In this document: one piece after another, positions 1 to 10,513 of the stretch
How positions within the stretch are numbered: the stretch's first letter is position 1
Layout of the letters: each line of letters begins with the position of its first letter
Program-made: the position numbers and the translations under genes
The notes under the pieces: generated by a model
What the model was told of the DNA's origin: nothing
The model's database searches: none
Seen by the model: only the letters and a program-made list of their open reading frames with translations
Assembly: GCA_013821865.1 (NCBI GenBank)
Contig: PNJM01000015.1
Span: 1-18,720 of the forward strand
Reading direction: 5' to 3'
Origin: Rhodocyclaceae bacterium
GTDB taxonomy: Bacteria > Pseudomonadota > Gammaproteobacteria > Burkholderiales > Rhodocyclaceae
Length of the DNA stretch: 18,720 nucleotides

Positions 1-746
1 GCCTGGTGCCGCTCGATACGCGCAAACCCTACGACGTGCATGAAGTCATCGCCCGCATCGTTGACGACTCCGATTTCCTCGACTTCAAGCCGCTCTACGG
101 CCCGGCCACGGTGTGCGGCCACGCCTTTATCGAAGGCCATGCGGCGGGCCTCATCGGCAACAACGGCCCGATCGATCCGGCCGGCGCCACCAAGGCCTCG
201 CATTTCATCCAGGCCTGCTGCCAGTCGGGCACCCCAATCATCTACCTGCAGAACACCACCGGCTACATCGTCGGCAAGGCGAGCGAGCAGGCCGGCATGA
301 TCAAGCACGGCGCCAAGATGATCCAGGCCGTGGCCAATGCCACCGTGCCGCAGGTCACCCTGCACATCGGCGCCTCCTACGGCGCCGGCAACTACGGCAT
401 GTGCGGCCGCGCCTACGAGCCGCGCTTCGCCTTCTCCTGGCCCAACGCGAAGACGGCCGTGATGGGCGGCGAGCAGGCCGCCATGACCATGCGCCTGGTG
501 ATGGAAGCCAAGATGAAGCGGGCGGGCGGTGAAACCGACGCCGCCCAGTTCGCCGAGATGGAGAAGAAAATCATCGCCACCTTCGACGGCCAGTCAAGCG
601 CGCTCTGCACCAGCGGCCGGCTGCTCGACGACGGCATCATCGATCCGCGCGACACCCGCAAGGTATTGGCCTACGTCCTTTCGATCTGCCGCGAGGCGGA
701 CGCGCGCACGCTGCGCCCGGTGCAGTTCGCCGTGGCCCGACATTGA
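1..746 (+). CDS. Acyl-CoA carboxylase carboxyltransferase (beta) subunit, C-terminal part (methylcrotonyl/geranyl-CoA carboxylase type)
   Basis: This is the carboxyltransferase subunit that moves CO2 from carboxybiotin onto an acyl-CoA in the cytoplasm. The frame is open to the left edge, so the N-terminal half lies outside the window; about 247 codons are visible. The visible part covers the C-terminal crotonase-like domain. It contains GASYGAGNYGMCGRAY, WPNAKTAVMGGEQAA and YLQNTTGYIVG, which are signatures of the methylcrotonyl-CoA/geranyl-CoA carboxylase beta family rather than of AccD or the propionyl-CoA type. The wording around GPATVC and NNGPIDPAGATKASHF reminds me of AtuC (geranyl-CoA carboxylase), but I cannot separate AtuC from LiuB without an alignment. 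The stop codon lies 9 bp before the next gene, so the two are probably co-transcribed. The partner biotin-carrying alpha subunit is two genes downstream. Confidence 0.9.
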   Translation, partial: LVPLDTRKPYDVHEVIARIVDDSDFLDFKPLYGPATVCGHAFIEGHAAGLIGNNGPIDPAGATKASHFIQACCQSGTPIIYLQNTTGYIVGKASEQAGMIKHGAKMIQAVANATVPQVTLHIGASYGAGNYGMCGRAYEPRFAFSWPNAKTAVMGGEQAAMTMRLVMEAKMKRAGGETDAAQFAEMEKKIIATFDGQSSALCTSGRLLDDGIIDPRDTRKVLAYVLSICREADARTLRPVQFAVARH

Positions 747-755
747 GGAGCGACC

Positions 756-1904
756 ATGTTTTATACTCAGGAACACCTCGAACTGCAGCGCTCGGTGAGG
801 AAGTTCATCGACACCGAGATCAATCCCTACGTCGACGCATGGGAAGCGGATGAAATCTTTCCCGCCCATGATCTGTTCAAGAAAATGGGCGACGCCGGTT
901 TCCTCGGCATCAACAAGCCGGCGGCCTATGGCGGCATGGGGCTCGACTATTCGTTCCAGCTCGCCTTCGTCGAGGCGCTCGGCGACATCCGCTGCGGCGG
1001 CGTGCCGATGGCCATCGGCGTGCAGACCGACATGGCGACGCCCGCGCTGGCGCGCTTCGGCTCCGACGAACTGCGCCGCGAATTTCTCGCCCCCACCATC
1101 GCCGGCGACCTCGTCTGCAGCATCGGCGTCTCCGAGCCGGGCGCCGGCTCCGACGTCGCCTCGATCAAGACTACTGCCCGCAAGGACGGCGACGACTACG
1201 TTATCAACGGCGGCAAGATGTGGATCACCAGCGGCACCCAGTCCGACTGGGTCTGCCTGCTGGCCAACACCTCCGAGGGCGCGCCGCACAAGAACAAGAC
1301 GCTGATCTGCGTGCCGATGAAAGCCAAGGGCGTCACCGTGGCGCGCAAGCTGAAGAAGCTCGGCATGTGGTCCTCCGACACGGCGCAGATCTTCTTCGAC
1401 GACGTGCGCGTGCCGCAGCGCAACCGCATCGGCGAGGAGGGCATGGGCTTCACCTACCAGATGCAGCAGTTCCAGGAGGAGCGTCTCTTCGCCGCGGCGC
1501 AATGGACGGTGCTCGATCGCATCATCCGCGAGACCGCCGACTACGCGCGCGAGCGCCAGGCCTTCGGCCAGTCCATTCTCGACAACCAGTACGTGCATTT
1601 CCGCTTGGCCGAGCTGAAGACCGAGGTCGAGGCGCTGCGCGCGCTGGTGCACGATGCTGCGGCACGCATGCTGGCCGGCGAGGACGTCACCATGCTGGCC
1701 TCGATGGCCAAGCTCAAGGCCGGCCGGCTCGGCCGCGAAGTGGCCGACGGCTGCCTGCAGTTCTGGGGCGGCATGGGCTACATGTGGGAAAGCAACGTCT
1801 CGCGCGCGCTGCGCGACATCCGCCTCTCCTCCATCGGCGGCGGTGCGGACGAGATCATGCTCGGCATCATCAGCAAGTACATGGGCACGATGCCCCGGCG
1901 CTGA
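756..1904 (+). CDS. Acyl-CoA dehydrogenase, citronellyl-CoA dehydrogenase (AtuD)-like
   Basis: This is a flavin acyl-CoA dehydrogenase of 382 residues, the normal family length, which introduces an alpha,beta double bond into an acyl-CoA. GVSEPGAGSDVASIKT and KMWITSG are the FAD/substrate-loop signatures, and ERQAFGQSILDNQ is the C-terminal helical signature. At the usual catalytic Glu position of MCAD-type enzymes (YEGT) it has IGGGADEI. A Glu is instead available in helix G in the motif EERL (E242), the arrangement known from isovaleryl-CoA and long-chain acyl-CoA dehydrogenases. This suits methyl-branched substrates. The start at 756 is supported by GAGGAG at 745-750. Position between carboxylase beta and alpha genes matches the atuC-atuD order, but no enoyl-CoA hydratase follows. 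The citronellyl-CoA assignment is inference; isovaleryl-CoA dehydrogenase (LiuA) is the main alternative. Confidence 0.9.
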   Translation: MFYTQEHLELQRSVRKFIDTEINPYVDAWEADEIFPAHDLFKKMGDAGFLGINKPAAYGGMGLDYSFQLAFVEALGDIRCGGVPMAIGVQTDMATPALARFGSDELRREFLAPTIAGDLVCSIGVSEPGAGSDVASIKTTARKDGDDYVINGGKMWITSGTQSDWVCLLANTSEGAPHKNKTLICVPMKAKGVTVARKLKKLGMWSSDTAQIFFDDVRVPQRNRIGEEGMGFTYQMQQFQEERLFAAAQWTVLDRIIRETADYARERQAFGQSILDNQYVHFRLAELKTEVEALRALVHDAAARMLAGEDVTMLASMAKLKAGRLGREVADGCLQFWGGMGYMWESNVSRALRDIRLSSIGGGADEIMLGIISKYMGTMPRR

Positions 1905-1909
1905 CGCGA

Positions 1910-3885
1910 ATGTTCCGCAAGATCCTCATTGCCAACCGCGGCGAGATTGCCTGCCGCGTCATCCGCAGCGCCCGCGCGCTGGGCCTCCGCACGGTGGCGG
2001 TGTATTCCGACGCCGACCGCGGCGCCCTGCATGCGCGCAGCGCCGACGAGGCTGTGCACATCGGCGCCGCGCCGCCGCGCGAGTCCTACCTCAACATCGG
2101 GCGCCTGATCGCCGCCTGCAAGGAAAGCGGCGCCGACGCGGTGCACCCCGGCTACGGCTTCCTCTCGGAGAACGCCGGCTTCGCCGCGGCATGCAAGGCG
2201 GCGGGCATCGCCTTCATCGGCCCCTCGCCCGAGGCGATCCGCCTCATGGGCAACAAGGCGGAAGCCAAGCGCCGCATGCGCGCGGCCGGCGTGCCCTGCA
2301 TCCCCGGCTTCGACGGCGCCGACCAGTCCGACGCCACGCTGCTGGCCGAGGCGAAGCGGATCGGCCTGCCCATCATGGTGAAGGCGGCGGCGGGCGGCGG
2401 CGGACGCGGCATGCGCCGCGTCGCCGATTTCGCATCGCTGCCGGCGGCGCTCGCCTCGGCGCGCTCGGAGGCGCAATCCGCCTTCGGTTCGGGCGAACTG
2501 ATCCTCGAGAAGGCGCTGACCGCGCCGCGCCATGTCGAAATCCAGGTCTTCGCCGACGGGCGGGGCAACGTGATCCACCTCGGCGAGCGCGACTGCTCCA
2601 TCCAGCGCCGCCACCAGAAGGTGATCGAGGAAGCCCCTTCGCCCGCAGTGTCCCCCGAGCTGCGCGAAAGAATGGGCGCCGCGGCGGTGGCGGCGGCCCG
2701 CGCCATCGACTACACCGGCGCCGGTACCATCGAATTCCTGCTCGATGCCGGCGAGTTCTGGTTCATGGAAATGAACACGCGCCTGCAGGTCGAGCATGCC
2801 GTCACCGAGATGATCAGCGGCCTCGACCTCGTCGCGCTGCAGATCCGCGTCGCCGCGGGCGAGCCGTTGCCGCTGGCACAGCAGGACGTGCGCCTGTCGG
2901 GCCATGCCATCGAGGCGCGCCTCTACGCCGAGGATCCCGACGCGGGCTTCCTGCCGCAGAGCGGCCCGCTGCTGCTGTGGCAGGCGCCGCAGGGTGAAGG
3001 CGTGCGCACCGACTGCGGCATCGAGACCGGCGCCGAAGTGAGCACCTTCTACGACCCGTTGCTGGCGAAGATCGTCGCCCATGGCGCCACGCGCGACGAG
3101 GCGCGCCTGCGCCTCACGGCCGCGCTGCGCGACTGCGCCGCGCTCGGCCCGGCCACCAACAAGGCCTTCCTGCTCGGCTGCCTCGAGCACCCGGAGTTCT
3201 TCCACGGCCGCGCCACGACCGATTTCGTCGCCGCGCATTTCGTTCCCGCCACCGACACCGATCCGCGGCTCGAAGCGCTGGCCGCCGCGGCGCTGATCCT
3301 CATCGGGTGGCGCACCGCCCGCCTGCCGCAGCCCTGGCTGGCGCACTGGCGCAGCACGAGCGAGGCCGTCTCGCATCTCCTGCTCGGCACCGGCGATGCG
3401 CGCGTGGCGGTGCATGTCACCGCCAGAGAAGGGGTCTTCACCGTAAGCGCCAACGGCGGCGAGGTCGTCGCGTCCATCGTCGAGCGCGGCCCCGGCACCC
3501 TGCTGATCCAGCTGGGCGCTCTGCGCCACCGCGTGCGCTATGCCTTCGGCCGGGACGGCCGCCTGCATCTGGATGTCGCCGGCAGCCGCCATGTCATCGC
3601 CGACGCCGGACGCGAACCGCCGGCGCCGCGCGCCGGCGGCAGCGGCAGCGGCAGCGGCATTATTACGCCGCCCATGAACGGCCGCATCGTCGCCGTGCTG
3701 GTGGAGCAGGGCGCGAGGGTGCGGCGCGGCCAGGGCCTGCTGGTGCTGGAGTCGATGAAGATGGAGCACACGCTCGTTGCCCCCTGCGACGGTACCGTGG
3801 CCGAACTGGCCTGCGCCGTGGGCGAACAGGTGGCGCCGGGCAAGGTGCTGGCGCGTATCCAGCCGCTCGAAGAAAAGGCCGCGTG

Positions 3886-3886
<1 letters not shown>
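1910..3886 (+). CDS. Acyl-CoA carboxylase alpha subunit: biotin carboxylase fused to biotin carboxyl carrier domain
   Basis: This 658-residue protein carboxylates its own biotin with ATP and bicarbonate and feeds the beta subunit at the left edge. In order it shows: the biotin carboxylase N-domain beginning MFRKILIANRGEIACRVI; the ATP-grasp Gly loop KAAAGGGGRGM (about 162-172); ERDCSIQRRHQK; MEMNTRLQVEHAVTE; the biotin carboxylase C-domain; a linking domain; a Gly-Ser linker (about 576-584); and a C-terminal biotinyl domain with ESMKMEH, in which Lys617 is the biotinylation site. Length and layout fit 3-methylcrotonyl-CoA (LiuD) or geranyl-CoA (AtuF) carboxylase alpha subunits. I chose the ATG at 1910, five bases after the dehydrogenase stop, because the conserved N-terminus starts exactly there; the frame is open further upstream but only as antiphase sequence over the previous gene. 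No strong ribosome binding site is visible, so translational coupling is likely. Confidence 0.93.
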
Positions 3887-7067
<3,181 letters not shown>

Positions 7068-7070
7068 GCG

Positions 7071-7096
7071 GAAAAGTCAGTTTCTACGGTACGACG
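7071..7096 (+). repeat. 26-bp dispersed repeat, copy A
   Basis: The most divergent of four copies. It starts GAAAAGTCAGT, identical to copies B and C over those 11 bases, and ends TACGACG where the others end with ACGGCG. It matches copy B at 20 of 26 positions without gaps. It lies 4 bp after the fadH-like stop and marks the left edge of the accessory region. Confidence 0.6.
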
Positions 7097-7154
7097 ACTA
7101 TCCAGATATACTGAAGCCACTTCTTTTGGCTATTACGCAAACAAGAGGCTAGCC

Positions 7155-7493
7155 ATGCGTGTTGCCGCAGAAATATGGAAGTTGGTATTCAGTCGTGATA
7201 GAGGATACTGTCAATATTGTGGCATTGATCTTCTAGAGTCATTTTCATCTTTTCATTCTGCGACAGTTGATCACCTGGTTGCAGTGTCCGAGGGTGGTTC
7301 TGACGAGATAACGAATTTAGTCCTGTCATGCCCTGCATGCAATCAGATGCTCTCACGTGCGGGGCATCTGAAAACGTTTGAGAAACGTAAAGCGTTACTT
7401 GATCAACGCAGGCAAGAGCACTGGGATTGGTATCAAACATTGGTGGATGAGCTGCGTAAAGATGCACATGCTAGCCTAAGCATGGGAGAGTAA
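7155..7493 (+). CDS. HNH endonuclease-like protein
   Basis: A 112-residue protein with the layout of a stand-alone HNH nuclease. It has CQYCG (about 20-24), then TVDHLVAVSEGGSDEITNLV carrying the His of the catalytic core and the Asn, and then SCPACNQ. The two CxxC pairs would bind a structural zinc. Such domains cut DNA and occur in mobile elements, restriction systems and phage packaging; this one has no visible extra domain and its target is unknown. The surrounding DNA is much richer in A+T than the rest of the window: I count 21 G+C in the 60 bases 7201-7260. This points to recent transfer. The start at 7155 is preceded by GAGG at 7145-7148. A second short gene follows 59 bp downstream. 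Confidence 0.8.
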   Translation: MRVAAEIWKLVFSRDRGYCQYCGIDLLESFSSFHSATVDHLVAVSEGGSDEITNLVLSCPACNQMLSRAGHLKTFEKRKALLDQRRQEHWDWYQTLVDELRKDAHASLSMGE

Positions 7494-7505
7494 AAGCACC
7501 TAGAG

Positions 7506-7527
7506 CCAAGGCTTGTTGCCTTGGTTT
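7506..7527 (+). terminator. Stem-loop downstream of the HNH gene, possible terminator
   Basis: CCAAGGC (7506-7512) pairs with GCCTTGG (7518-7524) around a 5-base loop and is followed by TTT. The short T run makes it a weak intrinsic terminator; it may only attenuate read-through into the next small gene. Confidence 0.4.
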
Positions 7528-7552
7528 CTCGCATTTGATTGAGGAGGTTGCT

Positions 7553-7768
7553 ATGGGTGTTATTTGGAGGAATGACTCAAAATATTGCGGAACCTGTGTC
7601 TTCTGGGCTGGCAACCGTTCTTTTGACTTGCTTCCTAGCGTAAATGTAGACCCTACGGGATATGGAGCATGTACAAACATTCGATCTCATTTTTGCCAAA
7701 TTAAGCAGTCGAAAATGGCAAGCGAGAATGGTTGCGAGCATTACGAGCTTCACCCATCCTTAAGGTAA
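7553..7768 (+). CDS. Small Cys-rich protein of unknown function
   Basis: I do not recognise this family. The ATG at 7553 sits 5 bases after a strong GAGGAGG (7541-7547), which favours it over an in-frame TTG at 7535; the product has 71 residues. It contains YCGTCVFW near the N-terminus, then single Cys residues in GACTN, HFCQI and GCEHYE. Two Cys pairs of this kind suggest a small zinc-binding or knuckle-like fold. There is no signal peptide or membrane segment. Base composition is intermediate to low like that of the HNH gene, so both probably arrived together. A functional link with the nuclease is only suggested by proximity. The gene ends just before the junction with the dehydrogenase remnant. 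Confidence 0.6.
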   Translation: MGVIWRNDSKYCGTCVFWAGNRSFDLLPSVNVDPTGYGACTNIRSHFCQIKQSKMASENGCEHYELHPSLR

Positions 7769-7802
7769 GGGTGTGCGATTCGGAGACAAGGTTTCCTACT
7801 GA

Positions 7803-8258
7803 ACTATCTACGTCGCCACGCAATACTCCTCGCGCCGCAAGGCCTTCGGCCAGGTCATCAACCGCTTCCAGGTCGCCGAGGCGGCCAACCTGCTCGATGC
7901 CAGCCGGGCGATGGTGTACGCCACCTCGCGCGCGGCCGACGAGGTCGCCGACATGGACCACGTGCGCCGGCTGATTTCCGAGACCAAGAAGTTCGTCACC
8001 GAGTCCTGCCAGAAGGTGGTGCACAACGCCATGCAGGTGGTGGGCGGCATCGGCTACACCAACGTCCTGCCGCTGGAGCGCATCTACCGCGACATCCGCC
8101 TCGCCTCGATCTGGACCGGCACCAACGAGGTGATGGCCATGATCGTCGCCCACGAGTGGTACCGCGAGCACGGCAAGCACAAGGCCGCGAAGTTGGCGCG
8201 CGACTATGCGCGCGATGCGGCGGAGGCGGATGCGGCGGATGAGATTATTTACGAATAG
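7803..8258 (+). pseudogene. Acyl-CoA dehydrogenase C-terminal remnant
   Basis: About 151 codons of the C-terminal helical domain of an acyl-CoA dehydrogenase. They begin abruptly at IYVATQYSSRRKAFGQVI and continue through GGIGYTNVLPLERIYRD and SIWTGTNEVM to a normal stop. An in-frame TGA (7800-7802) lies directly before the first recognisable codon, and the N-terminal two thirds are absent. The sequence changes at this point from A+T-rich to strongly G+C-rich, so the break is a recombination junction. The remnant is not a copy of either upstream dehydrogenase; it has WTGT at the position where they have GGGA. A GTG at 7911 could start a 115-residue piece, but without the FAD-binding domains it would have no enzymatic role. 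Part of it (7987-8078) is repeated at 9467-9557. Confidence 0.85.
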
Positions 8259-8286
8259 TGGTGCAGTTCTCGCGCCGCAGTGATGG

Positions 8287-8312
8287 GAAAAGTCAGTCGC
8301 TGGGATACGGCG
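8287..8312 (+). repeat. 26-bp dispersed repeat, copy B
   Basis: It starts GAAAAGTCAGTC and ends GGGATACGGCG, and matches copy C (read on the other strand) at 22 of 26 positions. It lies 28 bp after the stop of the dehydrogenase remnant and 10 bp before a strong palindromic hairpin. Confidence 0.75.
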
Positions 8313-8322
8313 TAACAACATT

Positions 8323-8348
8323 CCCTCTCCCCGCGTGCGGGGAGAGGG
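8323..8348. repeat. Perfect 12-bp inverted repeat (REP/MITE-like hairpin)
   Basis: CCCTCTCCCCGC (8323-8334) and GCGGGGAGAGGG (8337-8348) pair perfectly around a 2-base loop, followed by CCAGGGTGAGGGG. This type of G-rich hairpin is common between genes of many proteobacteria as a REP-like repeat. It is not followed by a T run, so it is unlikely to be a standard intrinsic terminator. It lies 79 bp before the antitoxin start. Confidence 0.75.
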
Positions 8349-8427
8349 CCAGGGTGAGGGGTAGGGGGTTGCCTAGTACGACCCCGTCATTGACCGGAGC
8401 CGGCGCATTGTCTATGATTCGTCTCGC

Positions 8428-9015
8428 ATGACCACCAAGTTCGATCGCCAAAAACTGATCCAGGCCATCATCTACTTCGCCTCGAACACGAAGTACTGCG
8501 GCAAGATCAAGCTGTTCAAGCTCCTCTATCTCCTCGACTTCGAGCACTTCCGGCAGACCGGCAAAAGCGTCACCGGTTTCGAGTACCAAGCCTGGAAGTT
8601 CGGCCCCGTGCCGGTCGACCTGATGGAGGAGTGGGAGGAGTTCGGCCCGGATTTAGCCCAGGTCGTGCATATCGAAGAAGAACGGGTCATCGACTACGAC
8701 CGCCAGGCCGTGAAGGTCAATGAAGGCGTGGCGTTCGATTCAGACGAATTCACCCCCCGCCAGCTCCGCATCATGGAAACCCTGGCGGCGAAGTATCGCG
8801 AGACCTATTCCCCCAAGCTGATCGACGTCACCCACGAGCAGAACGGCGCGTGGGACAAGATCTGGCACGGCGGCGAAGGCGCGCACCGCACCATCCCCTA
8901 CGATCTGGCCATTCCCGACAATGCTGCCGAGCGCGACGCGCTGCTCGAAATCGCATCCGAGCAGCGCATGTACCGGGAAGCGTTGCACGCCGCGCGCCTC
9001 AATAACGCCGCCTGA
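8428..9015 (+). CDS. Panacea-domain (DUF4065, SocA-like) antitoxin
   Basis: A 195-residue protein whose first 75 residues carry the Panacea/DUF4065 signature: KLIQAIIYFAS, then KIKLFKLLYLLDFEHFRQTG, then YQAWKFGPVPVDL. Proteins with this domain act as antitoxins for many unrelated toxins (the PanAT family) or as proteolytic adaptors such as SocA. The C-terminal part (EFTPRQLRIMETLAAKY, IWHGGEGAHRTIPYDLA) is the usual second half of the domain. No separate DNA-binding domain is evident. Its TGA shares one base with the ATG of the next gene (9013-9017), so the two form an antitoxin-first pair. The start at 8428 is the first ATG in frame; the Shine-Dalgarno is weak. Confidence 0.85.
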   Translation: MTTKFDRQKLIQAIIYFASNTKYCGKIKLFKLLYLLDFEHFRQTGKSVTGFEYQAWKFGPVPVDLMEEWEEFGPDLAQVVHIEEERVIDYDRQAVKVNEGVAFDSDEFTPRQLRIMETLAAKYRETYSPKLIDVTHEQNGAWDKIWHGGEGAHRTIPYDLAIPDNAAERDALLEIASEQRMYREALHAARLNNAA

Positions 9016-9467
9016 TGGCTAGCCTGGTCGCCGCACCAGGTCAGATCTGGCAGGACGACTGTTACTACTTCGATTCAACAACCGGCAAGTGCATGCGCAA
9101 GTATGTACTGGTGCTGGCCGTCGAGACGAAAAGCGGCGACTGCGTGACCGCTGTATTCACCTCCAAATCGCATGGTCTGAAGGAGAACCCGACATGCTCG
9201 CTCGGCCCGCCTCGTGCTGGCTACTTCGTCGGCGTGCCGGGCGGCGTCCTGTCCCAGCCTACCTGGGTGGATTTCAGCAGCGTGACCACGCTCGACAGCA
9301 GCGACCTCGCAATGCATGCGCGCAATGGCAGAAAGAAACTGCTTGAGTTTGCCTTGCCGCAACCGGTTTTCTGCGCCGTCCTGCGTTGCGTGCTCCAGAG
9401 CGAGGATATCGCGCTGCGCGAGGCTCGCTGGATTGCTGATACGGTCGCCGCGCTCCACTGTCCCTGA
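9015..9467 (+). CDS. Probable toxin partner of the Panacea antitoxin, possibly MazF/PemK-like
   Basis: A 150-residue protein directly coupled to the Panacea antitoxin gene. The N-terminal pattern PGQIWQDDCYYFD followed by RKYVLVLAVE and CVTAVFTSK resembles the opening strands of the MazF/PemK fold (GDIW, then RPVLVL), an endoribonuclease family. TWVDFSSVTTLDSSDL in the middle also looks like the later strand of that fold. The similarity is weak and I assign it mainly from the context: Panacea antitoxins are known to be encoded beside diverse toxins. The C-terminal third (LPQPVFCAVLRCVLQ onwards) shows nothing I recognise. The final A of its stop codon is the first base of a 91-bp copy of dehydrogenase sequence, so the 3' end coincides with a recombination junction and the original C-terminus may have been different. 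Confidence 0.6.
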   Translation: MASLVAAPGQIWQDDCYYFDSTTGKCMRKYVLVLAVETKSGDCVTAVFTSKSHGLKENPTCSLGPPRAGYFVGVPGGVLSQPTWVDFSSVTTLDSSDLAMHARNGRKKLLEFALPQPVFCAVLRCVLQSEDIALREARWIADTVAALHCP

Positions 9468-9557
9468 GAAGTTCGTCACCGAGTCCTGCCAGAAGGTGGT
9501 GCACAACGCCATGCAGGTGGTGGGCGGCTCGGCTACACCAACGTCCTGCCGCTGGAG
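9467..9557 (+). pseudogene. Duplicated internal fragment of the acyl-CoA dehydrogenase remnant
   Basis: These 91 bases repeat 7987-8078, the stretch encoding KKFVTESCQKVVHNAMQVVG and GYTNVLPLE. The only difference I see is one deleted base (GGCATCGG in the first copy, GGCTCGG here at about 9527), which shifts the frame. The fragment starts at the last base of the toxin stop codon. It encodes nothing and is a scar of a recombination or insertion event. Confidence 0.9.
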
Positions 9558-9630
9558 AGCATCGCCCTTGCCCTCGAACAGTCTATTGCAGGCAGTAATC
9601 GACTCGTCGGCCGTGCGAGCGGAGAAGGAA

Positions 9631-10506
9631 ATGGGCTGTAGTGTGTCCTCCGCCCGAACCCTCCTCCTAACCACCCTGACCATGCTCGCCTTCGCCGGCA
9701 ACTCGGTGCTGTGCCGTATTGCGCTGCGGGAGACGGGCATCGACGCGGCGAGCTTCACCACCCTCCGGCTGGCGTCGGGGGCGGTGGTGCTGTGGCTGAT
9801 CGTGCGCTTCTTTCGCCGGTCGCAGGTCGGCGGGGGCAGCTGGATTTCGGCGCTGATGCTGTTCGCCTACGCCGCCGGTTTTTCCTTCGCCTATCTCAGC
9901 CTGACCACGGCGACGGGCGCGCTGCTGCTCTTCGGGGCGGTGCAGGCGACGATGATCTGCTACGGCCTGTGGCGCGGCGAGCGCTTCGGCGCGTGGCAGC
10001 TCGCCGGCCTCGCGCTCGCGGTCGGGGGACTCGTCGGGCTGCTGCTGCCGGGGCTCTCGGCGCCGCCGCTCGCGGGCGCGGCGCTGATGCTGATGGCGGG
10101 GGCGGCGTGGGGCGTGTATTCGATCCGCGGCAAGGGGGCGGGCGACGCGACGCGCGTGACGGCGGGGAATTTCCTGCGCGCGGTGCCCTTCGCCGCCGTG
10201 CTGGGCGTGCTGCCGCTCGCCGACGCCAGCCTGGATGCGGCGGGCGTCGGCTACGCGCTGGCTTCCGGGGCGATCACCTCCGGGCTCGGCTACGCCATCT
10301 GGTACACCGTGCTGCCGGCGCTGAAGGCGACGAGCGCGGCGACCGTCCAGCTCAGCGTGCCGGTGATCGCCGCGCTGGGCGGCATCGTCTTCCTCGGCGA
10401 GGCGGTAACGCTGCGCTTCGTGCTGGCTTCCATCGCCGTTCTCGGCGGCATCGCGCTGGGCGGCATCGCGCTGGTGATCCTCAACGCGCCGTCTCGCCGG
10501 GACTGA
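9631..10506 (+). CDS. EamA/DMT-superfamily transporter
   Basis: A 291-residue integral membrane protein with the two-repeat architecture of the drug/metabolite transporter superfamily (EamA domains). About ten hydrophobic segments are visible, among them LTTLTMLAFAGNSVLC at the start of repeat 1 and LPALKATSAATVQLSVPVIAALGG and VLASIAVLGGIALGGIAL in repeat 2. Members export metabolites or amino acids; the substrate cannot be read here. I chose the ATG at 9631 because GGAGAAGG lies directly upstream (9621-9628) and the first hydrophobic segment begins soon after; the open frame further upstream overlaps the toxin gene and the duplicated fragment. The last six or so codons (PSRRD and stop) lie inside repeat copy C, so the C-terminus is partly repeat-derived. 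It ends 7 bp from the convergent antitoxin gene. Confidence 0.88.
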   Translation: MGCSVSSARTLLLTTLTMLAFAGNSVLCRIALRETGIDAASFTTLRLASGAVVLWLIVRFFRRSQVGGGSWISALMLFAYAAGFSFAYLSLTTATGALLLFGAVQATMICYGLWRGERFGAWQLAGLALAVGGLVGLLLPGLSAPPLAGAALMLMAGAAWGVYSIRGKGAGDATRVTAGNFLRAVPFAAVLGVLPLADASLDAAGVGYALASGAITSGLGYAIWYTVLPALKATSAATVQLSVPVIAALGGIVFLGEAVTLRFVLASIAVLGGIALGGIALVILNAPSRRD

Positions 10507-10512
10507 CTTTTC
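10487..10512 (-). repeat. 26-bp dispersed repeat, copy C
   Basis: On the - strand it begins GAAAAGTCAGTCCCGGC and ends GACGGCG. It matches copy D at 23 of 26 positions. It overlaps the last codons and stop of the EamA gene and lies directly after the stop of the HigA-like gene on the opposite strand. With copy D it brackets the toxin-antitoxin pair in direct orientation, exactly 820 bp apart. Confidence 0.85.
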
Positions 10513-10513
10513 T

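Noticed and set aside
1220..1909. Upstream extension of the carboxylase alpha frame by 230 codons
   Set aside because: It overlaps the first dehydrogenase in another phase and encodes Arg/Ala-rich nonsense; the conserved N-terminus begins at 1910.
3637..3660. Short GGCAGC tandem repeat
   Set aside because: It encodes the natural Gly-Ser linker before the biotinyl domain and needs no other explanation.
7911..8258. Independent small gene starting at GTG 7911
   Set aside because: It is only the end of an acyl-CoA dehydrogenase without its FAD-binding domains; homology extends upstream of this start to 7806.
7987..9557. Target-site duplication of a transposon
   Set aside because: A 91-bp duplicate is far longer than known target duplications, and no transposase or terminal inverted repeats are present.
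9075..9761. Long - strand frame across the toxin and duplicated fragment
   Set aside because: It runs antisense to the better supported toxin gene, has no recognisable motif and crosses a recombination junction.
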